DNA of 28,855 nucleotides from Copromyces sp. CBS 386.78 (Eukaryota; Ascomycota; Sordariomycetes; Sordariales; Sordariaceae). Both the position numbers and the translations under genes were made by a program. Shown here one piece after another: positions 18,986-28,679 of the stretch. Numbering within the stretch: the stretch's first letter is position 1; each line of letters opens with the position of its first letter. Under the pieces are notes generated by a model. That model saw only the letters and a list, made by a program, of their open reading frames with translations. It did no database searches and was not told where the DNA came from. The stretch covers positions 1 to 28,855 of the forward strand of contig MU839309.1 in the NCBI GenBank assembly GCA_030685235.1, read 5' to 3'.

Positions 18986-20440
18986 AGTCTTAGTCGTAGA
19001 AATCTATATTATAATTTATATAGTAAATCTCCTCTATCCTACTTAAGTATAAGTAGGCTACGTCTATAGGCTCGTCGTTAAAGAACGCCGGATCGAAGAA
19101 ATCTAAATTAATTAACAATTTCTTTCGTATTATTAATTTTTCGTCGTCGTTAAATTGTAATCTATTTTTTAGCTTCCTATTTAGGGTATTTAGCCGTATG
19201 TTCGCCACTCCTTACCTATATATAATACGAAAATTAAAGCGGTTGAAAAATTCGGACTACTTTATATACTTAGGGGTAAATTACTTTAATAATATAAAAG
19301 GCTTAAAGTTCTTATAGTTAATAATAATTTTAACTTACTCTTATACTCCCTCTAATTTAGGGCTCTATTCTTTGAGTATTTTAATAATAGCTAATAGTTC
19401 TTTATTATAAATATTATAATTATATTCTTAAACGCTATATTTAATTGAGAAGTATATTATTAGGTAAAGGACGCTATTATTACCCCATTGTATTAACGTA
19501 CCCCCTAATACTTAATTGGACGCATCGGTTTCAATAATAGTCCGCTTATTCTAATCGAAAATCTTTAAAATTAGTATTAATATAAAGGTTGCCTTAAATT
19601 CGTCGAACGCCTTCTAGTATTTAACGCCCTATTGTTAATCCTTTATTACCGTCTTCTTAGTAAATTTGTAGAGGGGTTTAGCTATCTTAGAAAAATTCTT
19701 AATAAAACGATAATAAAAGTTAGCGAAGCTTAAGAAAAATTGTAGGGCTTTTTTGGATTCTAGTATTTCCTAAGCCGTTATTACCTTAATTTTGTCTATA
19801 TCTATTTCGATACTGCTTGGCGTAATAATAAGGCCTAAGTATTTAATATATTTAATATGAAATTCGTACTTATCGATATTAATTTAGAAACCGGCTTTTT
19901 TTAAACGGGCTAAAACGTTAGTAATATACTTAATATATTCCTCTTCGTTTTCCGAATAAATTAGAATATTATTAAAGTAAACGGTCGCAAATTTATTTAA
20001 TATATTATAAAGAATATCGTTTATAAAATATTAGAAGGTTGCCGGCGTACCTTATAAACCGAATAAATATACTAATAATTCGTAAAGACTAAACTATATT
20101 ATAAACGCTATAAACTATTTATAACCCTTATATTTACGGATATAGTTAAATACTATAATAATATTAAATTTAATAAAGATCTTTACTTTATAAATAGTAT
20201 TTAATATCTCTTTAATAAGTAATAACGGATATTATATCTTTAAGGTAGTATTATTAATACTTCTATAATTTACGTAAATACGGATACTACCGCCTAGTTT
20301 CTTTACTAATATAATTAATAATAATATTAATAATTGGGAAGGCCTAATAAAGTTCTACTTTAAATTATTATCCAACTATTTTTTAATAACGCCTAACTCT
20401 ATTAGTAAGAAAGGTCTAGACCTTAAATACGGTAATTCCG
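18986..20440 (-). pseudogene. pol of element C: RT and RNase H
   Basis: The 72-codon open stretch 19208-18990 starts with A-N-I-R-L-N-T-L-N-R, corresponding to the conserved end of Gypsy RNase H, followed by an acidic linker towards integrase. RT lies at about 20400-19600. Its catalytic box is Y-F-N-N-I-L-I-Y-S at about 19989-19957, with both aspartates replaced by Asn. The early RT block near 20230-20330 is recognisable by alignment to element A but broken by stops. Confidence 0.83.
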
Positions 20441-21240
20441 TACCGGGGATTACTTTGATTTTATAATTGTATAAGCGGTATTAAGGAAGTTAGCGGATAT
20501 CCGCCGGATTTACTACCTTCTAATATTTATAATACTAATAAAGTATTTTTACCTTAATTTATTACTCGGTAGCTATAAGCCAATCTACTTTTTCGTAAAA
20601 TATTTTAGCGTCCTCTTCGGAAATCCTAAATAAATTTATAGGTTCTTCCGTAATGCTTATTATTACTTCCCCGGCGTCTCCTTTCAAAACGCGTAAGAAG
20701 TAATCTATAATTTACTTTCTATATCTTACGCCGTTACTAATATAAATATCTTTATATATTTAATCCGTAATCTAGAATTTATTTCTTCCGTTATTTTATT
20801 TCTAAGTATTAGCGGTATTCTTTATTTCTATTCGTTTTAATACTTCGTTAATTTCTCCCCTAATTATAATAATAATTTCTAAATTCTCTATTTTAACTGC
20901 GAAATTAAAATTGGCGGCGTCAAATTCAATAATATCGTTTATATTAATAAGAATATTACTAACGTTAATCGGCCTTACGAAGAGAAGTATAAATAATCTC
21001 TTTATAGGGTTAATAGTAAGGATTCGTTATCTACCTACGATCTTATATAGTATAAGTTTAGTAGCGGCCTCTAATTTGGGTATAAGCCGTAAATTGTAAA
21101 GTATTATTATTACTTAACTTCCTTTTAGGGAGTTCGTCGGCTAAAAGGTCCTAAAGTGAAGGCCTATAGCCTTAGTAATTTTTTCCTTAAATTTTAATTT
21201 TCAATATTAAATAGCCTTACGAATTGGGAGAGGGGTACTT
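20441..21240 (-). pseudogene. Gag-pol junction or protease region of element C
   Basis: A minus-strand frame around 21060-20800 reads with few stops, including a V-R-P-I-N-V block and an F-D-A-A-N-F block. It lies where the aspartic protease should be, but I could not find a D-S/T-G motif, so the domain is placed by position only. A 62-codon plus-strand frame at 20911-21099 is antisense and not a gene. Confidence 0.5.
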
Positions 21241-21245
21241 TGGCG

Positions 21246-21480
21246 GCCGGCTTTTCTTCCGCTTCCGCTTCGATAACTTACTCCTCTATACCCGCCTCAA
21301 TAGCTTACGCTTCCGCCTCGACGGTTTACTCCTACTCTTCCTCCGCCTTAATAACTTACGCTTCCGCTTCGACGGCTTACTCTTATTCTTCCCCTACTTC
21401 AATGGTTTACTCTTCCGGGCCCGCTTTAATAGCTTTTTCCTTCGCGACTATAATAGTTTTAACGGCTTCCTCCCTTAGAA
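21246..21480 (-). repeat. ~51-bp minisatellite encoding an acidic Glu/Ala/Gln repeat in element C
   Basis: The plus strand repeats CTTCCGCYTCGA...TTTACTC at about 51-bp intervals, three or more times. In the minus-strand coding sense it reads as V-E-A-E-A-Q-like blocks alternating with E-E-Q runs; several Gln codons are now TAG or TAA. This is a low-complexity acidic segment between Gag and the following pol region. Two overlapping plus-strand open frames here (21224-21500) are Ser/Ala- or Phe/Leu/Arg-rich translations of the opposite strand. Confidence 0.75.
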
Positions 21481-21499
21481 TTTTCGGGGCTTTAATTTA

Positions 21500-22860
21500 A
21501 AAATCTAATATATTTTAGGGTAAGTAGGTACTGTAGTACTTTTAATTAAATTTTAATTCGCCTATTTCCTAGTTTATCGATAGGTTGTATTACTGTAATT
21601 AGAGTAAATTTAAAATAATCGGGTTTTCTAATAATAGGGTGAATATAAATAATTCGATTTCTTCGTTATAAATACTAATTCGTATTATAAATTTAATGAA
21701 ATTTATAATATATGTATTAATGTTACTATCGGCTAGCCTTAAGGGCCTTGGGCGGTCTAATTTCTTTAATAGTATTTAATTTCGTTCGATAAAGTTCCTA
21801 TTAATAAATCCTTTGCCCGTATAACTACTATCGATTAAAATTAGGTAGTATACTTTACGTTTACTATAAAGAAAATAATTTGAAAGAAAAATAGATTTTT
21901 TTAATTTAATTATTATTAAATTAATAAATAATAATTCTAAAGATTTTTTTTCTTAGTCCTAGTATAATTCCTTATTTAAAATATCTTTATTATACTTATT
22001 TAAGTATCCTTCTACTTCTAAATTTTCCCATTCCTCTTCCCTTCTTTTAAGTAGTAATTTCTATTCGCGATTTAAGACGGAGGCTTAATTTTTCCTAATT
22101 TTAATTTAATTTCGTCGGTAGTATTAGTAGCGTTAATATTATTACCCTTCTTATTATTATTACTGTAGCCGTTTTAGCTAGGCTTTATCTTATAATTAAT
22201 AGGTAATTAATTAATTTTAGTACTTTCAATACCGCTTTTATTATTACTAATATGGACGAAGTTCTAATATTTCTTCTAATTGTAATTTAATTAACCGTAT
22301 TTTTAATACTTATTAGTATTTTATCGTTTCTTTTAAAAATTTGCGGGGATTAATTTACGGGAATTAGCGCTTATAGCATTTAAATTTATAGTATTACTAC
22401 TTTAGGATATTAGTTTAAAAGAAAATCCTTTACCGTTATTATTATTATTTAAACCACTTCTATTTCCGCCCGAAGAGGCTAGGTTAAAGAGTTTCTTTTA
22501 GAATACGTCTTCCTTATAACGGCATACTAACTTACTAAAAAGCTAAAACCATCCTTAGAAATCTTCTTTACTAAGAATATTTAGTTAATAAGTAACCGAA
22601 TTTTTAAATTAATCGGTAACCTTCTAACAGAATATAAATAAGCGTATAGCGTCGCTTATATTATAACGGTCGGCGTATAAAGTGAATTTATCTATAAAAT
22701 CCTAAAAGGAATTTTTTATTTATAATTTTTATAAGGCCCTATTAGCTTCAACTTTTATATCTATTATATTATAACGACTATTGAAGTGCGTAATAAGCTT
22801 TTCGGCCGTTTATTATTTTTACGTACCTTAAGGCTTATTATTAAGGATAGGTTATATATT
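21500..22860 (-). pseudogene. gag of element C with mutated zinc knuckle
   Basis: Minus strand, about 22740-22330: a frame with F-I-D-K-F-T-L-Y-A and K-V-T-D-stop-F-K blocks resembles the retrotransposon Gag core. An Asn/Gly-rich stretch follows. A nucleic-acid-binding knuckle lies at 22308-22267, with Tyr at all four positions of C-x2-C-x4-H-x4-C. Stops occur within it where Trp or Gln codons would have been. Gag would assemble the cytoplasmic particle and bind the element RNA. Towards 21500 the frame becomes basic and degenerate. Confidence 0.72.
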
Positions 22861-24047
22861 TAGTTCGATAATAAATATTGGGAACTTCCCGAAGTATACG
22901 AAAATATATATAAATTTATTACAATCCGTTAGGAAATACTACTTATTATAAGCCTAGTATAGGCGGATTTTAGTACGCTAAATCGTATAAATAGTATTAC
23001 AATCTTTAGCAAATTATTTTTTAACGTTAAAAATATTAGGGTTTATAAATATACGACGGCGTAAGTTGTATTTAATATCGAAATTACTAAATTTAAATTC
23101 GGTATTAATTTAAGTATTAATTTTAAAATTATTTACCTCGTTCTATAGATATTGGATCTAAATCTATAAGATTTTATTATTATTATTAAAGTTAATTACC
23201 GCTATTTCCACCCTCTTAAATTCGGTAAACTATCTTTTAACCTCGTTCCTCTAATAGATAATATCGTTCTAAAATACTTTTTGGGCCTAAATATAAATAT
23301 TTTCGTCGGCCTTCTTCTTTAATTCCTTTTATTAGTAATCGCACTTAACATTATTAAAAATTTCAGTAATTATATCGATAATAGCCCTAAAGGCTAAGAA
23401 TTATATTATATTCTCAGTCTACCAACGGTAAATAATAAGGTATTCGTAAATATAAATACTAGTTTAGAATCTATTATAGAAATAGGCCTAGAATAACCTA
23501 TAATTATAATCCGAGCCGTATATACGTAGGGTAAAGACCGCTAGCGCTTAATCGGTAATAGTCTTATTTAGTTGAGAGGGGGGTAAAATATTCGTTCCTT
23601 TAGGTAATTAATCCGGCTCGTAATATTTAAGGCCGGTATAGCTTAGGGGGGGGCTTTACGGACTTTATCCGGTAGGGATAAAGTAATCGTCGGCTATATA
23701 ATATTTAAAGGCTTCCGTTTAAATATTAATATTAATTACTTTACTTAAGAAATTAAGAGAATAAACGCTAACGGCCAAAAGTTCAGTCTCGGTATTAGCG
23801 TATTCGTTAATAATAATCAATTTAGTATCGTTATCGTTCTTAGGGTAATTAAAATAACCGTATAGGCTAGGTATAATTAATTTAGATTTTAAACGTTAGC
23901 GATAATTGCCAAAATTTATTCTAGGGTTTTCTTTAGTCCTATAAGGGCGGGATATCAGGTTTAATTAATTTTTTAATTGCTAGCGAACTATTAATTAATA
24001 TCTTTTTATTCTTATACGCGCGCAACGCAATTAAAGGTATAACAAAC
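22861..24047 (-). pseudogene. 5' part of gag and leader of element C, poorly readable
   Basis: This stretch between the 5' LTR and the recognisable Gag core is AT-rich with scattered short frames. It presumably holds the untranslated leader and the Gag N-terminus, but no start codon or motif can be defended. No clear tRNA-complementary primer site is seen just inside the LTR (minus strand GTTTGTTATACC from 24047), perhaps because RIP has changed it. Confidence 0.45.
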
Positions 24048-24261
24048 TATTACGGGGTAAGGGCACCGTTAGGTCTGTGGTACGATATATATTGTTGTAC
24101 GAAGAGAGTAAAGAAGAGGTGTGCGCTAGCCAGGGTATAATATAGGGCTCGTTAAGCCTCTATGCCAAGGTTGGGCCTAGTGCCATGGCAATGGCTATGT
24201 ATATGACAGCGTATTGGCCAATGGCACTAAGGCACAGGGCATGTGATCTAGCCCTGTGACA
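24048..24261 (-). repeat. 5' LTR of element C
   Basis: This 214-bp copy aligns without gaps to 15316-15529. It keeps G or C at most of the differing sites, so it is the less mutated of the pair. It is followed directly by GTTAG, the target duplication. Confidence 0.93.
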
Positions 24262-24488
24262 GTTAGAATAATAATATATTAATTAGGGGTTAAATTGCTA
24301 ATATACGTTATATTTAATATAAAATTAAATATTACGTACGCAATCTCCTTAATTAGTCATTATTCTACTAATCCGGCCAAGGCTTACTTTTATATATTAA
24401 AGAGAATTTTTAAATACTTTAAGGGTACGAAAAGTTTAGTATTAATATTCATTAAAAATTTGAACCCTTTATAAGGATTCTTTAATTT
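24262..24488 (+). pseudogene. Element B RT/RNase H continuation
   Basis: After the GTTAG duplication (24262-24266) the Copia frame resumes. Y-A-I-S-L-I-S is followed by Y-S-T-N-P-A-K-A and L-K-R-I-F-K-Y-F-K-G-T (24333-24430), the well-known block between RT and RNase H in Copia elements. It stops at G-F-F-N-F (about 24485), just where the RNase H D-x-D motif would start, because element D is inserted. Confidence 0.88.
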
Positions 24489-24698
24489 TATCACGGGGTG
24501 AGGCACTGTTGGGGGTAGGGTAAGATATGCGTTGTTGTGCGAAGGAGAGGAAAGGAAGGATGTGTGCGGAGGACTGGCTATATGGGCGAGAGCCCTAAAG
24601 CCAGGCCGTACGCGCATATAACCCTACACGTGACCGTACCATGACGATGGTTATAGTACGAGTGTAGGGTGGGCATATTATAGGCTAATCCTATAATA
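24489..24698 (-). repeat. 3' LTR of element D
   Basis: The LTR begins TATCACGGGG and ends CCTATAATA, matching the termini of LTRs A and C. Its interior differs from both, with GTTGTTGTGCGA-type similarity only in places. The partner LTR is not in the window. It is GC-richer than the internal part. A 75-codon minus-strand frame at 24617-24390 merely runs across this junction. Confidence 0.78.
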
Positions 24699-24713
24699 CT
24701 ATCCCCCCTTAAA
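24699..24713 (-). promoter_or_regulatory. Polypurine tract of element D
   Basis: The minus strand reads TTTAAGGGGGGATAG immediately before the LTR, like the tracts of A and C. Confidence 0.8.
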
Positions 24714-25480
24714 AGAAGCTCTAATAGCTTTAAAGATATATATATATAATAATAGTTATTTTTATTCGTATAGTTCTATTTCCTTTAATATTTTATTATA
24801 ATTAGTAACCTCTATAGGCGGTATCCTGCCTGCCCAAATATTTAATAACCTTCGTAGGATTTGCCCGTATAGTAAGGCTAAAGATTCCTCTACCTTCTTA
24901 TTTAGCGTTCTGGTTGGTTTACGAACGGTCGTGACGCCGTTTAGGAGCGGGGTGGATATATCGATTACAGTAGCGGTCTCGCGGCGTACTAAGCGGGCGG
25001 AACGCTATTTGGGGGGCTTAAGAGCGGGCTCGGGCTCGGGTTCGGGATTGGGTGCCGGGGCGGTATTGTCGGTAATATATTCGGGCTATTATTATATTTT
25101 GGGAAGTATTGGTTTACTAGGATTTTTTTTGTAGAAGCGTAGGATTATTTTTTTATAGTTAATAACGTTAGCCTTAGGTTCCTAAGTAGGTTGGTAATCT
25201 CCCTTCTACTATACGTGGTAGTACTAGTAGGTATTATTACTTAATTGGGCGTAATCGATAAACTTTTCGAAATTCTATTCGGTACGTTCCTCGTAATTGT
25301 CTATACAGACTATAATTTTGCCGTTATTTACCTTAATATCCGTCGAAGTATTCTAATTAGGTAGGCCTTTACTAATTTAGTGTTAAATTATTAAAACATA
25401 AAAGATAGGAGCGTACTTTATATTCGAAGGTAGAGCGAGATAAATTATATAAAATTCTATTCGTATAATTTTAAATAGGC
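24714..25480 (-). pseudogene. Element D 3' region and chromodomain-like tail, degraded
   Basis: This lies between the polypurine tract and the GPF motif, where a chromodomain is expected. No chromodomain motif can be read with confidence. A GC-rich island at 24920-25075 encodes, on the plus strand, a Gly/Ser-rich stretch and, on the minus strand, a Pro-rich stretch; the latter fits a low-complexity Pol tail. Confidence 0.5.
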
Positions 25481-26750
25481 CTTCCTATTAAAGGTAAAGC
25501 TTTAGTATTAGGCGACCATTAGCGAGGTTGGTTGTATTGAATAGTACTAAGTCCCCCTCTTTATATTTAGGAGAGTCGATTTAATAGCGGTTAGTATTGT
25601 TTTTATATTATGCTTAAGTCCGTTTTATCTATTGCGAGGCGAAGTCTTAGATTATTTGGAAACGGTTAACTAATTTATTAGCCTTATAATATTCTTTAAA
25701 CTAAGCGGGTAATAAATTTGGGTGTAGCGGGGTACGAGGCTTTATGCCTATTCGGGGGTGAAAATTATAGTTGGCGAAGAAGGGCGAAACGCCGGTTAAC
25801 AATAATATTACGTTATTACCTATAAATTTAGTAAGAGGAAGCTATTTAACTTAGTTAATTTATACTTAATTAATATAAAGACGAAGAAATTATTTTATTT
25901 CTACGTTAATGCGTTCTATTTAAGCGTTAGTTTAGGGGTAGAAAGTAGAGGTTAGTTTGTGGATAACGGCGAATCATTTATATAGGGTATTTTAGAAATA
26001 TAAAACGAATTATGTGCCGCGATTAGAAAGGATTATATTTAGTAAACTATAAAGGTAATATACCCGGTTAATAAAGTGGTTAGTTAATTCTTTAATTTTT
26101 AAAATTATTATTAGGATATAGTAACGTATTTTAATTAATTAATTAACAATAATAGCAATATATTTAAAGGTTTGGCCGAAGTAGACGTTTAGAGGTAACG
26201 GAGTAACGTAGTTAATAGAAATATTTTTTTACGGAGCGAGCGAAATTTTAAAAGGTTTAAATAAATTAGCGGATCTTTATTTTAAAAATTTCGTTTTAGC
26301 GTAAGGGAGATAGCCTTTGTAAAAAACTCTAATATTATAAATTATTCCTTCCTAATAGAAATTGCATTGGAGAAGGTTGTAAATTACATTGCGGCTAGAG
26401 TATCCTACGTTAGGGGAATTGTATTAGCAATTAATTAAAACGAATTAAAGCTCTTTATTCTACGGGTTAATAATAACCTTATTATATTATTTAGCAATTT
26501 TATTATTAGTTACCTAATATTTTACGAATATTTTATAGAATATTTTTTTAATATTAGGGGTTTATTATTTGTAAGTGGGGTCCGTTAAATAGGAGACGAC
26601 TTTTTGGAGGAAAACGGAAGTTTTATAATTATTTAGGATAATATTATTAATAGATTTATCGTTATAATCGTTTATTAAGCGGAATAAGAAGTTTGAAGGG
26701 TTATTTAAGCAATTATCTTCGAACTATACAGGATTTAGGAATGCCCGTTG
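25481..26750 (-). pseudogene. pol of element D: integrase and GPF region
   Basis: Minus strand, N- to C-terminal: Y-N-S-P-N-V-G-Y at 26423-26400 takes the place of the two zinc-binding His, and Y-L-P-Y follows for the two Cys. The core is broken. K-E-G-D-L-V-L-F at about 25560 and E-G-L-F-K-I at about 25480 mark the GPF region, with Pro changed to Leu. The pattern is the same as in A and C. Confidence 0.75.
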
Positions 26751-27852
26751 GCGGGCTACTAAACGAATATTATTAGTATTAGTAAGGCGATTGTTAGGTT
26801 TGTGGTTTAGGGTATTAGGGCGAAGATTTTACGAGCCTAGGGTATATTTAATAAGGAAGTTGAATTATAATAGGAATTGGGATTACTTTATATAACGTTG
26901 GGTTAATTATTTATTAATTATAAAGGTTTAGAGGTTTTTATAGTCGGTTAGGATATTGAAAGGTTATTGGGTACTTTCGAATTTTAGCTTCTACTTTTCG
27001 AGGGCTTTAATAATAACGAATAATTCTTTGTTATATATATTATAATTATATTCTTAAAACGAATATTTTAATGAGAAATAGGTAACGGGGTAGAGGATTC
27101 TATTATTTCCGTACTGGGATAGAGTATTTCTTGCAGCCTAATTGGAGGCATTTATTTTAATTACCATTTTCTTAGACTAGTCGTAGATTTTTAATACCAG
27201 TTTACTAGTAAAAGCTCGTTTTAAAGCTTCGAAAGCGGAATTATACGTAGTAGACTACGACTATACGGTATTTTTCTTTATAAATTCGTATAACGGGCCC
27301 GCTATTATTGAGAAATTTTTAATAAAACGGCAGTAGAAGTTTACGAAATTTAAAAAAGATTGTAGGGATTTCTTAAATTAGGGAACTGCCTAATCGGTAA
27401 CGGCCTTAACCTTTTTTAAATTTATTTCAATATTCCCCGGTATAATAATGAGGTTTAAATATTTTATTCGTATTATATAAAATTTGTATTTATTAATATT
27501 AACGTTAAAGCCTACTTTGGCCAGCCGGTCGAGAACATTGTTAACGTGCTATTCGTAATTTTTAACGTTATTGGAATAAATTAGAACGTTATCGAAATAA
27601 GCGGTAGCGTAGACATTGAGAACGTTATAAAGGATATCGTTTATATAATTCTAGAATGCTTTGGGGGCGCTTTATAAGTTAAATAGTATTATTAATAATT
27701 TAAATAAATTAAACCGCATTATAAAGGCTATAAACTATTCGTATCCCTCTTTAACGCGAATGCAGTTAAAAGTAGCGATAATATTGAGTTTAGTGAAAAT
27801 CTTAGTACGATAGATTATATTAAGGGTTTTTTTAATTAGTAGTAGTAGGTAC
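26751..27852 (-). pseudogene. pol of element D: RT and RNase H
   Basis: RT is recognised from A-T-A-Y-F-D-N-V-L-I-Y-S at about 27615-27573, with Asn as the second residue of the catalytic pair (YFDN box at 27599-27588). The thumb and RNase H regions (about 27450-26900) align by eye with those of A and C. The N-terminal part of RT is missing beyond 27852. Confidence 0.82.
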
Positions 27853-27919
27853 TAACATCGTCTTCCGGCGCGAGACGGGAATAATTTACTAAAGCGCAGC
27901 TGTTATAAGTCTAGAGTTA
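27853..27919. other. Junction between element D and satellite
   Basis: Homology to Gypsy RT ends near 27852. The next 67 bp (starting AACATCGTCTTCCGG after the break) are GC-richer, match nothing else in the window, and run into the 56-bp array. No inverted repeat or target duplication is visible, as the other side is not in the window. Confidence 0.6.
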
Positions 27920-28367
27920 GATTCTACCTACTATAAACGTTAAGATTTTGACGGTCTACTATAAATAATAATCTGGATTCTACCTATTATAAACGTTAAA
28001 ATTTTGACGGTCTACTATAAATAATAAGCTGGATTCTACCTATTATAAACGTTAAAATTTTAACGGTCTATAGTAAATAATAAGCTGGATTCTACCTATT
28101 ATAAAGGTTAAAATTTTAACGGTCTATTGTAAATTATAAGCTGGATTCTACTTACTATAAACGTTAAAATTTTAACGGTCTACTGTAAATTATAAGCTCG
28201 ATTCTACTTACCGTAAACGTTAAAATTTTAACGGTCTACTATAAATAATAAATTGGATTCTACTTACTATAAACGTTAAAATTTTAACAGTCTACTATAA
28301 ATAATAAATTGGATTCTACTTACTATAAATATTAAGATTTTAACGGTCTACTGTAAATAATAAACTG
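27920..28367. repeat. 56-bp satellite, eight units, each with a palindrome
   Basis: Eight head-to-tail 56-bp units start GATTCTACYTAYYRTAAA. The centre of most units is CGTTAAAATTTTAACG, a perfect 16-bp palindrome; the early units and the last one carry transition variants. Spacing is exactly 56 bp with no gaps and no unique spacers. Differences between units are mainly transitions. The array is flanked on the right by the (TTTTTA)n run. Confidence 0.95.
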
Positions 28368-28370
28368 GAT

Positions 28371-28400
28371 TTATTTTTATTTTTATTTTTATTTTTATTT
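28371..28400. repeat. (TTTTTA)n run
   Basis: Five copies of TTTTTA join the 56-bp satellite to the ~156-bp module, as the A-rich linkers do between tandem units of X copy 2. Confidence 0.9.
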
Positions 28401-28556
28401 TTTCTAAAGACCCATTCGGCAAAAGTTTTGAAACTAAGATATTTCTTTAAATAGAAGGCGCACGGACCTCTAACTAGTTTTAAAATAACCGTTATCCTCC
28501 ACTAATTATTTTAGTATCTTTTTTATTTTTAGGGTTAAGGTTATTAATAAAGGTAA
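28393..28556 (-). repeat. Dispersed ~156-bp module, right-hand copy
   Basis: Runs from TTTTCTAAAGACCCATTCGG through GGCGCACGGACCT (about 28457) to AGGGTTAAGGTTATTA (28531-28546). It matches the copy in TIR-3 and the tandem units in X, with added transitions. Confidence 0.78.
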
Positions 28557-28562
28557 AACCCT

Positions 28563-28638
28563 ACCCGGGGGACACCCCCGGGGACCCCCATAGATCTACT
28601 ATTACGTATAAACCCGGGGGACACCCCCGGGGACCCCC
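28563..28638. repeat. Duplicated GC-rich hairpin
   Basis: The same 27-base block, beginning ACCCGGGGGACACCCCCGGG, lies at 28563-28589 and 28612-28638, 49 bp apart. CCCGGGGG and CCCCCGGG pair around ACA, and a further CCCCC tract can pair in an alternative fold. The block is untouched by RIP, while the DNA between and around the copies is AT-rich. Confidence 0.85.
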
Positions 28639-28679
28639 GTACAACCTACGTAAACGGCTTATATATACGAAAATTCTAA

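Larger units (their letters stand above)
15316..24261 (-). mobile_element. Gypsy-type LTR retrotransposon C (chromovirus), full length, RIP-inactivated
   Basis: Two 214-bp LTRs and a perfect GTTAG duplication delimit an 8946-bp element, of which about 950-990 bp is the inserted X copy 2. Minus-strand order is 5' LTR, gag with zinc knuckle, acidic repeat, spacer or protease region, RT, RNase H, integrase, GPF motif, chromodomain-like tail, polypurine tract and 3' LTR. It lies inside the RT/RNase H region of element B. LTR differences are all transitions. The element is related to A and D but differs enough in LTR and pol to be a separate family. Confidence 0.93.
9095..24488 (+). mobile_element. 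Copia-type LTR retrotransposon B, split by LINE-2 and element C
   Basis: Plus-strand order is 5' LTR, primer site, gag with zinc knuckle, aspartic protease, integrase, then RT: the Copia (Ty1/Pseudoviridae) order, with integrase before RT. The span given includes two insertions: LINE-2 (12138-13529, between exact 15-bp duplications) and element C (15316-24261, between GTTAG copies). The frame resumes after each. The RNase H part stops at 24488 where element D begins. The rest of RNase H and the 3' LTR are not in the window. RIP stops are numerous. Confidence 0.87.
24489..27852 (-). mobile_element. Gypsy-type LTR retrotransposon D (chromovirus), 3' part
   Basis: A 3' LTR, polypurine tract, GPF region, integrase, RNase H and RT appear in order on the minus strand. 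Homology to elements A and C stops at about 27852 inside RT, where unrelated satellite DNA begins. Either D is truncated or a repeat block has inserted. D is inserted into element B. It keeps slightly more GC than A and C. Confidence 0.83.

Noticed and set aside
21224..21500. Two overlapping plus-strand open frames, Ser/Ala-rich and Phe/Leu/Arg-rich
   Set aside because: They are antisense translations of the acidic minisatellite in element C; periodicity keeps several frames open.
24931..25134. Gly/Ser-rich plus-strand frame
   Set aside because: Low-complexity opposite strand of the element D 3' region; no start context or domain.
27920..28367. Possible CRISPR-like array
   Set aside because: Units are directly adjacent with no unique spacers, and the setting is a eukaryotic transposon block.
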